Assembly (NCBI RefSeq): GCF_032380675.1 | Contig: NZ_JAWDIX010000001.1 | Span: 1-64,000 of the forward strand | Source: Anaerolentibacter hominis | GTDB taxonomy: Bacteria > Bacillota > Clostridia > Lachnospirales > Lachnospiraceae | Reading direction: 5' to 3' | Length of the DNA: 64,000 nt | In this document: positions 18,301 to 23,312 of the stretch, in pieces | Layout of the letters: the number at the start of each line of letters is the position of its first letter | Position numbering within the stretch: the stretch's first letter is position 1 | Made by a program: the position numbers and the translations under genes | Notes under the pieces: generated by a model | Database searches by the model: none | The model's input: only the letters and a program-made list of their open reading frames with translations | Told to the model about the DNA's origin: nothing

Positions 18301-19075
18301 AGCTGCAGTTGCCGCCAATTACAGTACCTACGGTACCGTAAATGCCAACTCTAAGCTGGGCTTTGCCCTGGAGACGACCACCGGATCGGAGATTGACCTG
18401 TCCCAGGCCCTGAACAGCCCGATAACCGGGGTGATCGGGATTAAGCTTTACAATGCGGCGGCCTACAACTGCCCGGATGATCAGTATTTCCGGATTATCC
18501 TGGAGGTGCCGGATGACCGGTCGGTGGCCATCAACGTGACCATTCCGGGTATTCAGAATAAGCGTTTGGATATCACGGTGCCTGTACCAACGCAGATCAG
18601 TCTGCAGCCGGGTATCCGGAGCAAAGCTTATACCCAGGAATGGACGGCACAGAATAATACCGCCTATCCTCTTACCCTGACCCTTGCGGCAGCAGCGCCG
18701 GGAGAAGCGGCCGGAGAGGACGGGGTAAGCCTGAAGCTGATCACTCCGGAGATAGCCATCCGGCCGGGAGAAGAGCTGATCACGGAGGGTGTAAAACTTG
18801 GCTTGTCCTACACCGAAGGAGACGGAGAGGAAATGAAAGAGACCTGCCTGTACTACAATCCGGCGGAAGGGGCGGCACAGCCGCAGATGAAGTTTGGAGC
18901 AGGCAGGGCGCAGAACCTGAAATACTTCCTGGAATACAGCCCGTACTATACGGGGACAAAACGTCATTTCAGCTACCAGATCCGATACAATGCGGGAATA
19001 CCCGAGGAGGATGTGGAAACAGGAGGATTTGAGGTAAAAGAACCGGCAGCGGAAGGAACGTCGCCGGCAGAATAA
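3365..19075 (+). CDS. Giant GLUG-repeat surface protein, cluster B
   Basis: This protein has about 5,236 residues. Residues 1-39 form a long signal peptide (basic start, hydrophobic core, cut likely after RVLA). A first beta-helix module (from about 47) is interrupted by a Pro/Glu/Gly/Thr-rich linker (about 179-440). Nine further modules follow, starting near nt 5482, 7403, 8889, 10150, 11458, 12707, 13976, 15594 and 16768. Each opens with a W-x-x-YLG-like segment (first residues vary). It continues through CDFS and PLF motifs into tandem GLUG motifs (GGLIG, then NCY, then G-x-V-x-G), and ends with NCYYD, YPQL and an Ig-like stretch. An Ig-like domain (about 4846-4915) and a beta-rich C-terminus close the protein. 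There is no LPXTG, SLH or C-terminal membrane span. ATG 3365 is preferred over GTG 3356 because AGGTGAGG then serves as the ribosome binding site, as at 49986. Likely an adhesin or fibre tip (inference). Confidence 0.88.
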   Translation: MRERRNQKRAERRWGWLAGLAVMVAAGVLLISGVGRVLALRENGREIGSIGELERYLSIESEEYEPGGKYVLTADLDLTGREITIGDNVEPFVGELDGAGHEIKGLSRPLFGKVGQGAKIENLVVEGTIREGELYGAGEGYIEGYGLLAAHIEGAEIRNIGAVGEIEIGDRAEREVRVRKGNEELIEKKEEPGKSETGSNEEGTNNKEEGITKKEEPNQPEQEGNGEGINKEEPNIPEDPEATDSANPETGSNGEGTNKKEEGITNKEELSKPEPEGNQPEQGSTGEELSKPEGTGEADKPEEPAVGEPEAVVDPVAKLFGPVKAMAAEADIVNTEEDTSGTGEGTNVPDTTPTTPDTGDTGTVPQPGEPAEGEGTGTPDVPEVNQPEGPTEGPATEPTDPDVPTEPEAPVDPAPDQKEDTTQPEETAGDEYIRTTAEEVCVGGLIGVSEGESLIQNCYAFVKITKKGNETAAATGGFIGVLKEGGRIENSYATGSVEGAAVLGGFAGINEGGIGACYVSNTLGAGEERGAFAGRYGERASAKECTYDYRMSCGEDKQAQRKGTEELTGIQDSLSGEWHYTEGAYPQLPYFALNEKIEIQKKSKASAIALQLGSGTIEGVEGEIELVREIEGEAIEWSASGDISLTEEGKAVLKSSAEEEGISAPEEGIVYSGVLRAALGAEEKDFSVSALSERLEEERVIRIYNAADWNRYFNDKTPSSVSKMTIELMTDIDFGSITTSYNSKTLPFMGTLKGNGHTISNLQNPLFGYIKDATIKDLRMYWGSRVMSSSTEAHFGYIAKEIIPGKGETLIENVRLQDGNHRFTGKGTTFYRGGFIGYIPGSAQSPVIFRNCELNEYDTDGISNLGGFVGRGSYISFENCKATGHITKGTGKYVGGFAGYLENSNIENCTSEGFSYNLALSGTDYVGGMVGYGKNITITNSTAGMRIDPSRTGKYRGGVAGYLIDSKVDKTNAAQSGKNQGELLVQGGTGYVGGFTGYAERSEFFECNVNKVKITSIGYSVGGFAGNLKDCTVVENCYVTARISIITSNDIPSEVGGFVGYNPKTNIKNCFSQTEIENPVTYTLGGFVGLNGGNIESCYSNSFITGELKVIGLTIGGFCGSNSSGIIKDCYSTGLIEKNLVDSLLRLGGFVGYVRYSQSQTIVNCYSTVRVEDGYSFFGSETDCSDCFVNCYYDKQIAGNLPEGPTDMSGVEGINTRDFLKSDMNGFNNREEWLHTEGYYPELTYFSNSENRGLQTLSQLSVQPLILPEGESSIDLTLQSKITYYPDETGSWRSDPAESMKFQNGVLTIAENEEGLINSARIIYTNEDGYNKYFKINYSSQCTIKSLEDWEFYLGDGVPSENFNRCYNLEFEGGQCDFSTLKNSVGTTDHPFTGIINGNNQKITGLNRPLFNTMSGGTIKDLAIETNIQSTGGETIGTLVSEITGERKGEITNCRVSGSINGKGITGGLIGNANLSKNRVTIDNCKIDLSLAGGQYTGGIVGYDQNTVVIKNSSFTGRVKGESYTGGLIGYSSDHTDVSAKIENSFVHGSIKGGKEYTGGLIGFLKTGLILNCYMDGEVSGTDYVGGTIGCQKGLSTPKILAQQVFSNVVVSGTDYVGGFAGATQGVIKNCFASGSVQGRYMVGGFAGNVSDFGASNMAKLENCYSSCYVEGDTYTGEFAGSPSISASCFTNCYYDIQMSGIKISDTTTSVESGKTTAEMTSANIDGLPGISDQNDIWILESNQYPQLKTFADNSQTRDISKASTTAIFLPEGETVRTLTGPIVIRTNEGTWYGEPEGAILISGQSAEVISSGRTELLYKLGNASRRFVINASGTTIRITSFEEWDKYLGSNATSASMKGSYLLDFSGQTEDFSKLKISAGSEENIPFSGSLDGNNQIITGLTVPLFNYINGGEIKNLSLSGVNIHSNSDDSLGSLVNTIMPSRVSSIINCKVEGRIIHETSGMATGGLIGSIQGVSGKIVHQVVNCSSNTEVKGAINTGGLIGEISSGEIKSSFSGGNISGNTTTGGFIGKAEETTINNSFSFCAVEGRDKTGGLIGEYNGGTISDSYATGSVSGYQYTGGLAGLVASGTIQDTYSAGTVTGSLDTDPVCGGKTGGSFPRCYFDKKITGMDNSIATSYGKTTQEIVEGTGLAGISDDAVNWTLSPGHYPKLVALKSSEASDISTFTITFANSSDTANNVTSDITLWDSDDNWSITPSGSMSIAGGKALPVTGGTAYLQYRKSGIGRDFTLKVTGTVIIISNYADWDQYLGTKATKASLGGNYRLSFGEDGCDFGAMQESCAAKPERAFYGSLDGNKQVIKNLSQPLFGYIAGGKISNLTLEGTVYGSGEQPLGMLTGIIRGSNTVIEECHGKGAVISDITGNDVTGGLIGRIEGLNHTVINCSSETDVSGNNVVGGLVGEFSHGTLENSYASGIVEGNSYLGGLIGCQEEGSSVKNCFAFSDVKGNAYLGGLIGQGNSGSAEYCYASGTVSGKQTIGGFAGSSALTIASCYSTVKTVGTDKTGAFLGEQPGGSVDGCCFDKQISCTEKAVGNSSGTTSIQALLTKEMIGPDGMGSMGEAYAGDSWAKTDKLYPRLKVLKDNETAVISAVSLFLADSLENGSYETLNTVKETIEIPLMSGDYQFIWKEKQRPEKTTINRNEVNFTEGGRYTLSVQLSTGTRSKNFDLMFIGTVVYIHNLQEWEQYLGSGATEETLCADYILDFENKKCDFSELVKSSATTSLTFKGTLDGKEQVISHLARPLFDKILDGTVQNLILEGDITWTTATGISSNMGMLAGTAGNETGVLKIINCHASGSIKVFKGTNNYCSAGGLVGSVECDTSRSNIIKGCTANVKIDSETNSNNGGLLGSIYGGFVQNCFAISNISGYYAGGLIGSAGETKIDNVYATGILKAEYAGGLGYEMYRCIVSNAYASCQLPNAIYRSGFVSTLSGTSTFNNCYYDKDISGTKQAVFNNSNTGSKIEIIGLTTKDLTCADNPEVVFSDASFWDRQEGIYPQLSCFSRKESLVQPASEVSATTIILSSGDEYHTVRHPIQYQKLSCDIIDPSGTFTLTENTGSIREDIIGKKVSSILFSKEKYQKEISMTVIGAPIMIHNLDEWERYLGASASAETLDGVYQLDFADKTADFSALSTSAGTEMFPFTGILLGDNYRIVNLSKPLFGIISSGQIYDLSLEGDIQVTQHNVGMLAKQIITTSENLYGAKIYNCSVTGSVVAPLNNNTYMYGCIGGMVGFIGSQSAGGMDAKTTFFERCYADVEVSASSGGGLVGEAINTDFNECYVNGRINTSGGLGSGGIVGYLHPGTIRNSYAVGYVTGYFNGTGGLVGYLSNSSKLEKWLVNCYSAMRPIGKGDTGALVGRYSNPDQVENCYFDRQITGLELGTGSGPARDNMIPFTTKELAKGSRNNLTGFIDNPVWTIIDGKYPQLTWFAESKDVKTRSQSETSSVPIFLEDEGAEYVKNSFAYENRSGNWSVQGEALTLADGIATPMETGRIILNYVSDSGCRKDYLLDLKGEAILIRNLKEWEKYLGSGADEESLQGVYQLRFAEGVCDFSELSASCGLDEKYPFRGTLLGENQKITGLKKPLFQFITDAEIRDLSIEGHIASSNGSGLLVEKIVDGGACKILNCHTDGSVTGYTASGLIGKLTGAGHLIKECSSSATIKGSSVSAGILGYAQSYSGFTMENCKVTGTIMGLGGYSGGLIALLDGVKAEIKNCYVEADISGTSSINGGLVGAGTNTAGAATIENCYHIGNITGKYAGGLVGRDTYNIKNSYHVGDISAVVSGYAGGLAGYYTGTMSNCFSVGKVSGIYAGGLCGYLKGQSTVTNCYTTCNVEGINTTSYLGGLIGFNSDGSGTSLNRVFNCYAAGKIGLSKTVTNPSILNMGGIIGKSEKSINPENWNNCYYDMQLAGTLKGIGVGSTEEIASAGAKLTTELTGTVAGNLGLEEDVWLFNEHLYPQLRIFSENEKSAVLSEISTVAIYLANDETSEDFKSGFEYYVGNPENWSETMGVIDFLNGRASIKPEYTGPQYSFDIVYRKNGFSRTFCLESQLKEGTITITSLELWEMYLGSNATKASLQADYILDFPSDSCDFSSLSCSAGYISSKIGDFTGTLDGNYQKIIGLKVPLIYSLSGASVKNLLLEGTVAGKGMLSTACTNSTSIINCHVTGVVSDVTNGVGGLLGSATNSTITGCSSNTSVTTSSNTAGGLIGTATNCIVDSCYANGIITGRYEVGGLLGNASKGRVNNCYAVGQARGETMVGGLCGKLSSADSDYNYAVVQIYGDLTKCGGLVGDGAISTKNVYDKQFSNVMKDLGNFSVTIRGKLTNEMINDGLTDFAANGDYWIMTPGAYPQLKLMKENLFTEVQSASRVSSTCIYLSDGETAETAKSPISYDLTLPGNWAGERLDNINLENGTAVLTGKYATLSYQEEDYTRRFALQNPNAEEKVIVIHTLEEWETYLGKDATEETLKASYQLDFTESGGKADFSQLKEGGSLVNSHVFTGTLDGNGQTITSLQVPLFKYILGGTIKNLSAEGNITNTDISTATNTMSMVTDYAIGGSTFRNIHISGSLNNANSKYVGALIGYSAGTDTDHMVLIDNCSSDVTINGTGSNIGGLCGYVINTSFSNSFTCGSITSDKGYIGGIAGYSLKNSTIDNCFTMCSLVNTSVTSSDGGGGLVGCVNDTLTITNCYSAGYIQGQSVGGIIGRISSSSSLNYTSVQNCYTSVCVNGGGDSGSFIGAASQVNSKSVIVNCYSDLQVNGYNRGSANTNISDAVSMKYTQEMTGTVLSGLTAENGWIISEGLYPRLAVFGDTPESIVSAIPIYLYANTEDDWDNANGLTQDFTVPTTIQGKNVTWTSSDDSIAVINPKGESVFKNKTGSFTVKATRDGASREFRLNAIVPIYSTIDYAVTLPAVETADAAWSRADLLANGEITGIADRTFPRYSVSSTDAGFELPQTYTLTDTAAVAANYSTYGTVNANSKLGFALETTTGSEIDLSQALNSPITGVIGIKLYNAAAYNCPDDQYFRIILEVPDDRSVAINVTIPGIQNKRLDITVPVPTQISLQPGIRSKAYTQEWTAQNNTAYPLTLTLAAAAPGEAAGEDGVSLKLITPEIAIRPGEELITEGVKLGLSYTEGDGEEMKETCLYYNPAEGAAQPQMKFGAGRAQNLKYFLEYSPYYTGTKRHFSYQIRYNAGIPEEDVETGGFEVKEPAAEGTSPAE
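3476..5420. repeat. Near-identical coding block shared by the two giant genes (copy in cluster B)
   Basis: From CTGGCGCTGCGGGAGA near 3476 to about 5420, the DNA is almost identical to 50097-52095. Copy C carries a net extra 54 bases in the low-complexity linker. Immediately upstream (signal peptide) the two copies differ at many positions, and downstream (repeat array) they are no longer alignable base for base. The block codes for the mature N-terminus, the linker and the first GLUG stretch. Confidence 0.85.
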
Positions 19076-19088
19076 GGAGGCAGGAAGG

Positions 19089-19595
19089 TTGAACAGAAAG
19101 AAGGGAAGCCTTCTTGCAGCAGGAATCGGATGCGTTCTGATCCTGAGCATAGGAGCAGGAGTTTTAAGCGGCTGGATTCGGCTGCCGGGTAAGGTGCAGG
19201 AACAGCTGGACTTAAGGCGGGAGGCGGATGCCGTGGAAGGGGCGATCCGGGAAGAGGCGAGAGGGAAGAAAAGCTTCCGGATCGTATTAAACCAGGAACC
19301 GAGGATGAAGGAAGGGGAGAGGGAATGCCCGCTCTCGTATGAGAATCCGGAGGGAAATGAGTATGAAGCAAGAGTAAGCCTGTATGATAAGGATGGAGAA
19401 CTGATGGGTCATACGGGAGTAATCAGTCCTGGGCAACAGGTAGAAAAGATAAAGCTGAGCCAAAAGCAGAAGGCGGGAGAATGGCCGGTTACGGTACAGA
19501 TCGACCTGTTTGAGAAAGAAGAAAGCGCAGGGAAGCTGACGGTAGGGATTGTGCTGTATGTGGAAGAAGGAGGGAAAACAGAGATTGAAGAATAA
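19089..19595 (+). CDS. Membrane-anchored beta-domain protein (paralogue of 22004)
   Basis: This 168-residue protein starts at TTG 19089, eight bases after AGGAGG and 13 bases after the giant gene stops. Residues about 7-28 form a hydrophobic N-terminal anchor or uncleaved signal. A short charged helix (about 35-60) is followed by a beta-rich domain with SFRIVLNQEP, LYDKDGELMGHTG and AGEWPVTVQIDLF. It aligns with the protein at 22004 over that domain (L-Y-x-D-x-x-GEL, TG-x-x-x-PG, AGE). No known family is recognised. Its position directly after the giant gene suggests it holds or guides an exported partner at the membrane, which is inference. Confidence 0.75.
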   Translation: MNRKKGSLLAAGIGCVLILSIGAGVLSGWIRLPGKVQEQLDLRREADAVEGAIREEARGKKSFRIVLNQEPRMKEGERECPLSYENPEGNEYEARVSLYDKDGELMGHTGVISPGQQVEKIKLSQKQKAGEWPVTVQIDLFEKEESAGKLTVGIVLYVEEGGKTEIEE

Positions 19596-20175
19596 AAGAG
19601 CAGGTCTGCTGCTGATTGCAGGCATGATGACATTCCTCCTTGGTACAGCAGGAGTAAGGGCATCGGAGAGCGGAACGACCTTAAACGGGACGATCGAGCC
19701 GATGCTGCTAAGCGTGACCCTGCCGGCAGAGGTACCCTTTGTGCTGGATACGAATAAGTCGGTGGATGTGACAACCGGGCAGACCCAGGCGATCAGCCCG
19801 ACAGAGGCAAAGATCATCAATGATTCCGCCCTGCCGGTGAAGATCAGTGTGACCGGTGCGGCGGTCACAGACGGTCCGGCAGGGTTTTACCTGGCCGGCC
19901 GGCTGTCGGAGGTAAAGGCCGGAAGTGTGTTCCTGGCCCTTAGAAAGGCGGGAGAAACCTTTGAAAATGAGGAAGCCCTGGAAGCCTATGCCCTGCGGGT
20001 ACCGGCGGAAGGGGAAGAATTGACCATCCCGGTGATGGAAGTAGGGGCAGAGAGGGAAGAAACCCTGTGTATCTATGGAAAGGGAGCGACCAATGCAAAG
20101 CTAGGGGTGTATGGATTCCACGTGGAGACGACCCTAAAGGTAGAGCTGGTGAGGGAGGAAGCCCCGTCAGAATAA
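19585..20175 (+). CDS. Small secreted beta-protein, cluster B
   Basis: A start at TTG 19585 gives a clean signal peptide (K-N-K-R, a hydrophobic core, then GVRA before SES) and places GGAGG about 10 bases upstream. The upstream in-frame ATG 19549 would add a hydrophilic tail and lies inside the previous gene. The mature part is about 170 residues, with LLSVTLPAEVPFVLD near its start, a ND-S-A-LPVKISV strand and TTLKVELV at the end. This matches the layout of the small secreted protein at 22616. The gene overlaps its predecessor by 11 bases. No cysteine pair or sortase motif is present except a single C near GAEREETLC. Likely a secreted structural subunit; function unknown. Confidence 0.72.
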   Translation: MKNKRAGLLLIAGMMTFLLGTAGVRASESGTTLNGTIEPMLLSVTLPAEVPFVLDTNKSVDVTTGQTQAISPTEAKIINDSALPVKISVTGAAVTDGPAGFYLAGRLSEVKAGSVFLALRKAGETFENEEALEAYALRVPAEGEELTIPVMEVGAEREETLCIYGKGATNAKLGVYGFHVETTLKVELVREEAPSE

Positions 20176-20223
20176 GAACGACTTGAGAGAAGAAAAACCA
20201 CGGAGGGGAAAGGCGGAAGGAAG

Positions 20224-22020
20224 ATGAGGGGAAGGAGAATACTGATCAGTGCGATAGCAGCGGTGCTGCTGCTGGGAGGGATCTGTGGAAAAACAGCCGG
20301 GAGCCGGACCGTACGTGGAGCGGAGAGCACAAGCGGAGAGGTGGAACTGCGTGGAGAAGTGACGAATAAGAGCTACGTGGAGATCACGGTAAGGGAGACT
20401 ACGGAAGAGGGGAAAGGGCTGTCCGGAGTCGTGATCAGCAGTGAGGGGAAGGAGATCGTACGGACGGGGGAGAGCGGAAAAGCAATCCTGTACGGGCAGC
20501 CGGGGACGGTATACGGGCTGAAGTTTGAGAAGGACGGATATGAGAGCCGGAGGATAAGCTATGAGTTTGTAAAGAGCGGCGGAGAAAAGCTGACGGTGGT
20601 GTTAAAAAAGAGCGGGAGCAGCGGAGGAGAGGGCGGGGGAGTGATCATCATCCCGACGCCGGATACCCCGATTGATCCGGATCAGCCGGATGTCCCGGAT
20701 AACCCCGATAACCCGGACGATCCAGACAACCCGGATGGCCCAGATCATCCCACGGACCTGGACGATGAAACGGACCCGGGAGACGATGGGAACAACGATG
20801 GAACCGGGGAAGAGCCGGACGGAGAAGGAAACGATAAGGGAACCCCAGGTGGAAATGGAAATGGAAGCCGTCCGCCGGCGGGGGATATCCCAGCGGGAAA
20901 CATAGACGGAGGGGAGATACCGGAGGAAGGGGTTTCGGAGGAATGGATCGGGCTGAAACCGGAAGAAGGGGAAGATACGGTCCGCCTGGACGGGGAGACC
21001 ATCCGGAAGTCGGTGGAGAAGGAAGCAGGGATTAAGCTTACGCTGCCGTGGAAAGAGGGGAAGGAAGAGGAGATCGTGCTGACGGCGTTCCGGGAGGAAG
21101 AGCAGAAGAAGCTGCAGAACCATACGATCGAAGTATCGTACCAGGAAGGGATCGTGATCCGAGTCCCGTATGCGGAGACCACAACGGTAAAGGGATGGAT
21201 TCCCCATAACCTGAGGGAACTGTCGAAGGAGAGAGAGCTGCCGGTAACGGTAGTATTTGAGAAAGAGAAAGAAGAACAGGGGAAGCTGGTGTTTGAGCCG
21301 GAGTTCTTCCGCGGGACGGACAGCGACAAGTTAGAGATCGGAGCGGAGTACAGCGGGGAAGGGACGAGCCTGGTGCTGGAGCCATGCCTGGACTGCCGGG
21401 AGGACGGAGAACTGGTGGTACCGAAGGAAGCCTTTAGGAAGGCGTCGAAGGAGAAGATCGGTCTGAGAGTACGGCTGTATAACCCGCAGATAGAAGAGGA
21501 CCTGTGGTATGAGTGGATCTTTGCGGGGGAAGAGCTCGAAGAGGGAAAAGAGGAAGACCTGGACCTGTACATCCATCCGAACCCGGGAGAGGGGGAAGCG
21601 GTATGGAAGCAGATCCGCGGGAAGAAGGCGCAGGTACTGAGCTTTACCCATCACGGGGAACTGCCGGGGAAGGCGGTGCTGCGGATCAAGAACATGGCAG
21701 GATTCCGGGAGAAGGAGCAGGTAGGCTTTTATTACAGCAATCCGGAGAACGGGGAGCTGGAATGTATCAAGGAGGAAGTGAGCCAGGACGGGGAAGGGTA
21801 TTATGAGGTGGAGCTTAAACACTGTTCCATCTATACGCTGATGCGGGAAGGAACGGGAGCATGGCCCTGGATGGCAGGAGGAGCGCTGATCCTGCTGCTT
21901 GTACTGGTACTGGTGATAGGAATAGAGAGAGCAAGAAGGAACAAGAGAAAGCTGACCCAGAGGAAGAGAGAAAGAGAGAAAAGAAAAAGGGAAGAAGAGA
22001 CGGATGGCAGAGAAGAGTGA
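20224..22020 (+). CDS. Membrane-anchored surface protein with carboxypeptidase-regulatory-like domain and Pro/Asp linker
   Basis: This is a 598-residue protein with an N-terminal signal peptide (to about residue 34), then a beta-sandwich resembling carboxypeptidase regulatory-like or Cna-B-type domains (about 50-125; GLSGVVISS, ESGKAILYG, YGLKFEKDGY). An acidic linker of repeated D-x-P-D-N-P units follows (about 140-240), then a larger unknown domain (about 245-545). It ends with a C-terminal membrane span (WPWMAGGALILLLVLVLVIG) and a basic cytoplasmic tail. It is therefore a type I membrane protein exposed outside. There is no LPXTG before the span. The layout resembles membrane anchors that present other surface proteins, for instance partners of WxL proteins, but no sequence match is claimed. 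It overlaps the next gene by 17 bases. Confidence 0.82.
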   Translation: MRGRRILISAIAAVLLLGGICGKTAGSRTVRGAESTSGEVELRGEVTNKSYVEITVRETTEEGKGLSGVVISSEGKEIVRTGESGKAILYGQPGTVYGLKFEKDGYESRRISYEFVKSGGEKLTVVLKKSGSSGGEGGGVIIIPTPDTPIDPDQPDVPDNPDNPDDPDNPDGPDHPTDLDDETDPGDDGNNDGTGEEPDGEGNDKGTPGGNGNGSRPPAGDIPAGNIDGGEIPEEGVSEEWIGLKPEEGEDTVRLDGETIRKSVEKEAGIKLTLPWKEGKEEEIVLTAFREEEQKKLQNHTIEVSYQEGIVIRVPYAETTTVKGWIPHNLRELSKERELPVTVVFEKEKEEQGKLVFEPEFFRGTDSDKLEIGAEYSGEGTSLVLEPCLDCREDGELVVPKEAFRKASKEKIGLRVRLYNPQIEEDLWYEWIFAGEELEEGKEEDLDLYIHPNPGEGEAVWKQIRGKKAQVLSFTHHGELPGKAVLRIKNMAGFREKEQVGFYYSNPENGELECIKEEVSQDGEGYYEVELKHCSIYTLMREGTGAWPWMAGGALILLLVLVLVIGIERARRNKRKLTQRKREREKRKREEETDGREE

Positions 22021-22522
22021 GAAAAGGAATAAAGCGGTAATCATAGCAGCGGTACTGGTGGTTGTGATCATCATAGCAGCGGCGGTCCTGTTCTACCTGA
22101 AGAAGCAGAGCCGGTATGACGATAAGCTGGAGGCGAACGCGGTGGTAGGGACGATGCCTGGGAAGAGTGAGGAAGAGATCGAGGCGGAGTTAAACCGTCA
22201 GGTGAGTGAGAAGATGATCGCGTTTACGCTGAACTCGAACCCGGTGTATGCGGACGGGAAGGCAAAGGGGAATATCTTATTTGAGAACCCGAAGTCGAAC
22301 GGGAAGTATACGAGGCTGGAGGTATACCTGGATGAAAGCGGGGAACTGATCTATGAGACGGGGCTGCTGGAGCCGGGGAGTTATGTGCCGGAGGGAGAGT
22401 TAAAGAAAGAGCTGAAGGCAGGGGAGTATGCATGTACGGCATACATCCATGCGTACCGGATAAGTGATGAGAGCTACCTGGGGAAGGTATCGGCAGGGAT
22501 CACGGTAACGGTAGAGAAGTGA
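22004..22522 (+). CDS. Membrane-anchored beta-domain protein (paralogue of 19089)
   Basis: This 172-residue protein has a basic cytoplasmic start, one strong hydrophobic span (VIIAAVLVVVIIIAAAVLFY, residues 12-31) and an extracytoplasmic domain. The domain has a charged helix followed by beta strands (MIAFTLNSNPVYADG, LEVYLDESGELIYETG, LKAGEYACTAYIHAY). It is a divergent paralogue of the 19089 product with the same membrane topology. The ATG lies inside the end of the upstream gene, so the two are probably translationally coupled. Function unknown; a membrane-held assembly or chaperone role for the secreted beta-proteins is a guess from context. Confidence 0.78.
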   Translation: MAEKSEKRNKAVIIAAVLVVVIIIAAAVLFYLKKQSRYDDKLEANAVVGTMPGKSEEEIEAELNRQVSEKMIAFTLNSNPVYADGKAKGNILFENPKSNGKYTRLEVYLDESGELIYETGLLEPGSYVPEGELKKELKAGEYACTAYIHAYRISDESYLGKVSAGITVTVEK

Positions 22523-22538
22523 TAGAGAAGTAGGTCTG

Positions 22539-22567
22539 AAAGGAGACAAAACAAAGAGCTCCTTTTT
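22539..22567 (+). terminator. Weak hairpin (possible attenuator) before the last gene of cluster B
   Basis: AAAGGAG (22539-22545) pairs with CTCCTTT (22559-22565) across a 13-base loop and is followed by TT then GAT. The stem is only 7 bp and the T-run is short. It could trim read-through so that the terminal secreted-protein gene, which has its own strong ribosome binding site, is expressed at a different level. Confidence 0.3.
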
Positions 22568-22615
22568 GATAGAGAAGCAATAAGCAGAGAAAAAGAGACA
22601 GATGGAGGGAAAGGT

Positions 22616-23197
22616 ATGAAGAAGAGAATGATAGCAATAGTGCTGGTACTGGCGCTTACCATGAGTATGGGAAGCACGGTATTCGCAAAGGATGTAACCG
22701 ACAAGAGCACGACAGAAGTGACCAAGGATGGAACCAGCAGCGACATGACGTTAAAGGGAACGGTAGGAGAGCCGGGAGCAGACTTAATCAGCGTGGTACT
22801 GCCATCCAGCATTAATTTCCAGATCGGGACAGATGATGCTGGTAAATTTAAGAACCTGATCACGTCAACGGGAACAATTACGAACAACTCTACAATCGGA
22901 GTAAAAATCGAGCTGTCAGAAGTAAAGGACAACGGAGGGCTGTTAGGCCTGGTAGATCTGGCACTGGCGCCGAAGGATGAGGATAGTGCAACCGTAATGA
23001 CAACGTATAAGCTGTCTGACCCGCTGACAACCCCGGTGGAGCTGGCAACGAACCTGGAAAAAGACGGAACCCTCAGCCTGAAAGTATTCGGACAGAAGAA
23101 TGCCGCGGATGGAGAGATTGCAGCGGGGGAATACAACGTAGTAACGACGTTAAAGGTAACTGCTGTGCCAAAGGCAGACCCGGCACCGGTAGAATAA
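22616..23197 (+). CDS. Small secreted beta-protein, terminal gene of cluster B
   Basis: This 193-residue protein has a standard signal peptide (MKKRMIAIVLVLALTMSMGS, cut likely after TVFA). The mature part of about 168 residues is rich in Thr, Val, Gly and Asp, without Cys. GEPGADLISVVLPSSINFQI near the start and TTLKVTAVPK near the end match the layout of the 19585 product. ATG 22616 follows GGAGGGAAAGGT. It is followed by a hairpin terminator and by rubrerythrin in convergent orientation. The gene in cluster A at 1-540 encodes the same protein apart from five residues. It may be the main extracellular subunit of the system (inference); no family name is claimed. Confidence 0.85.
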   Translation: MKKRMIAIVLVLALTMSMGSTVFAKDVTDKSTTEVTKDGTSSDMTLKGTVGEPGADLISVVLPSSINFQIGTDDAGKFKNLITSTGTITNNSTIGVKIELSEVKDNGGLLGLVDLALAPKDEDSATVMTTYKLSDPLTTPVELATNLEKDGTLSLKVFGQKNAADGEIAAGEYNVVTTLKVTAVPKADPAPVE

Positions 23198-23260
23198 TCT
23201 ACATAAGGAACCAGATCAAAATCAATAAAAGCGAAACATTCTGTGCTTATTGTAAAAAGT

Positions 23261-23286
23261 GAAGGGAGCGTGAAAACGCTCCCTTC
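23261..23286. terminator. Bidirectional intrinsic terminator, right copy
   Basis: The same 10-bp stem (GAAGGGAGCG with CGCTCCCTTC) and TGAAAA loop as at 604-629. It separates the cluster B end from the convergent rubrerythrin gene. Confidence 0.65.
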
Positions 23287-23312
23287 TGTAGCAATAGAGT
23301 AGATGAACTTAA

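Noticed and set aside
3365..19075. LPXTG sorting signal or C-terminal membrane anchor in the giant protein
   Set aside because: The C-terminus is hydrophilic and ends in EGTSPAE with no LPXTG, hydrophobic span or basic tail.
18143..22074. Long minus-strand open frames opposite cluster B (for example near 18143-19150, 20745-21572, 21331-22074)
   Set aside because: They are shadows of purine-rich plus-strand genes: they are rich in Ser, Pro and Leu, lack ribosome binding sites and cross operon gene boundaries.
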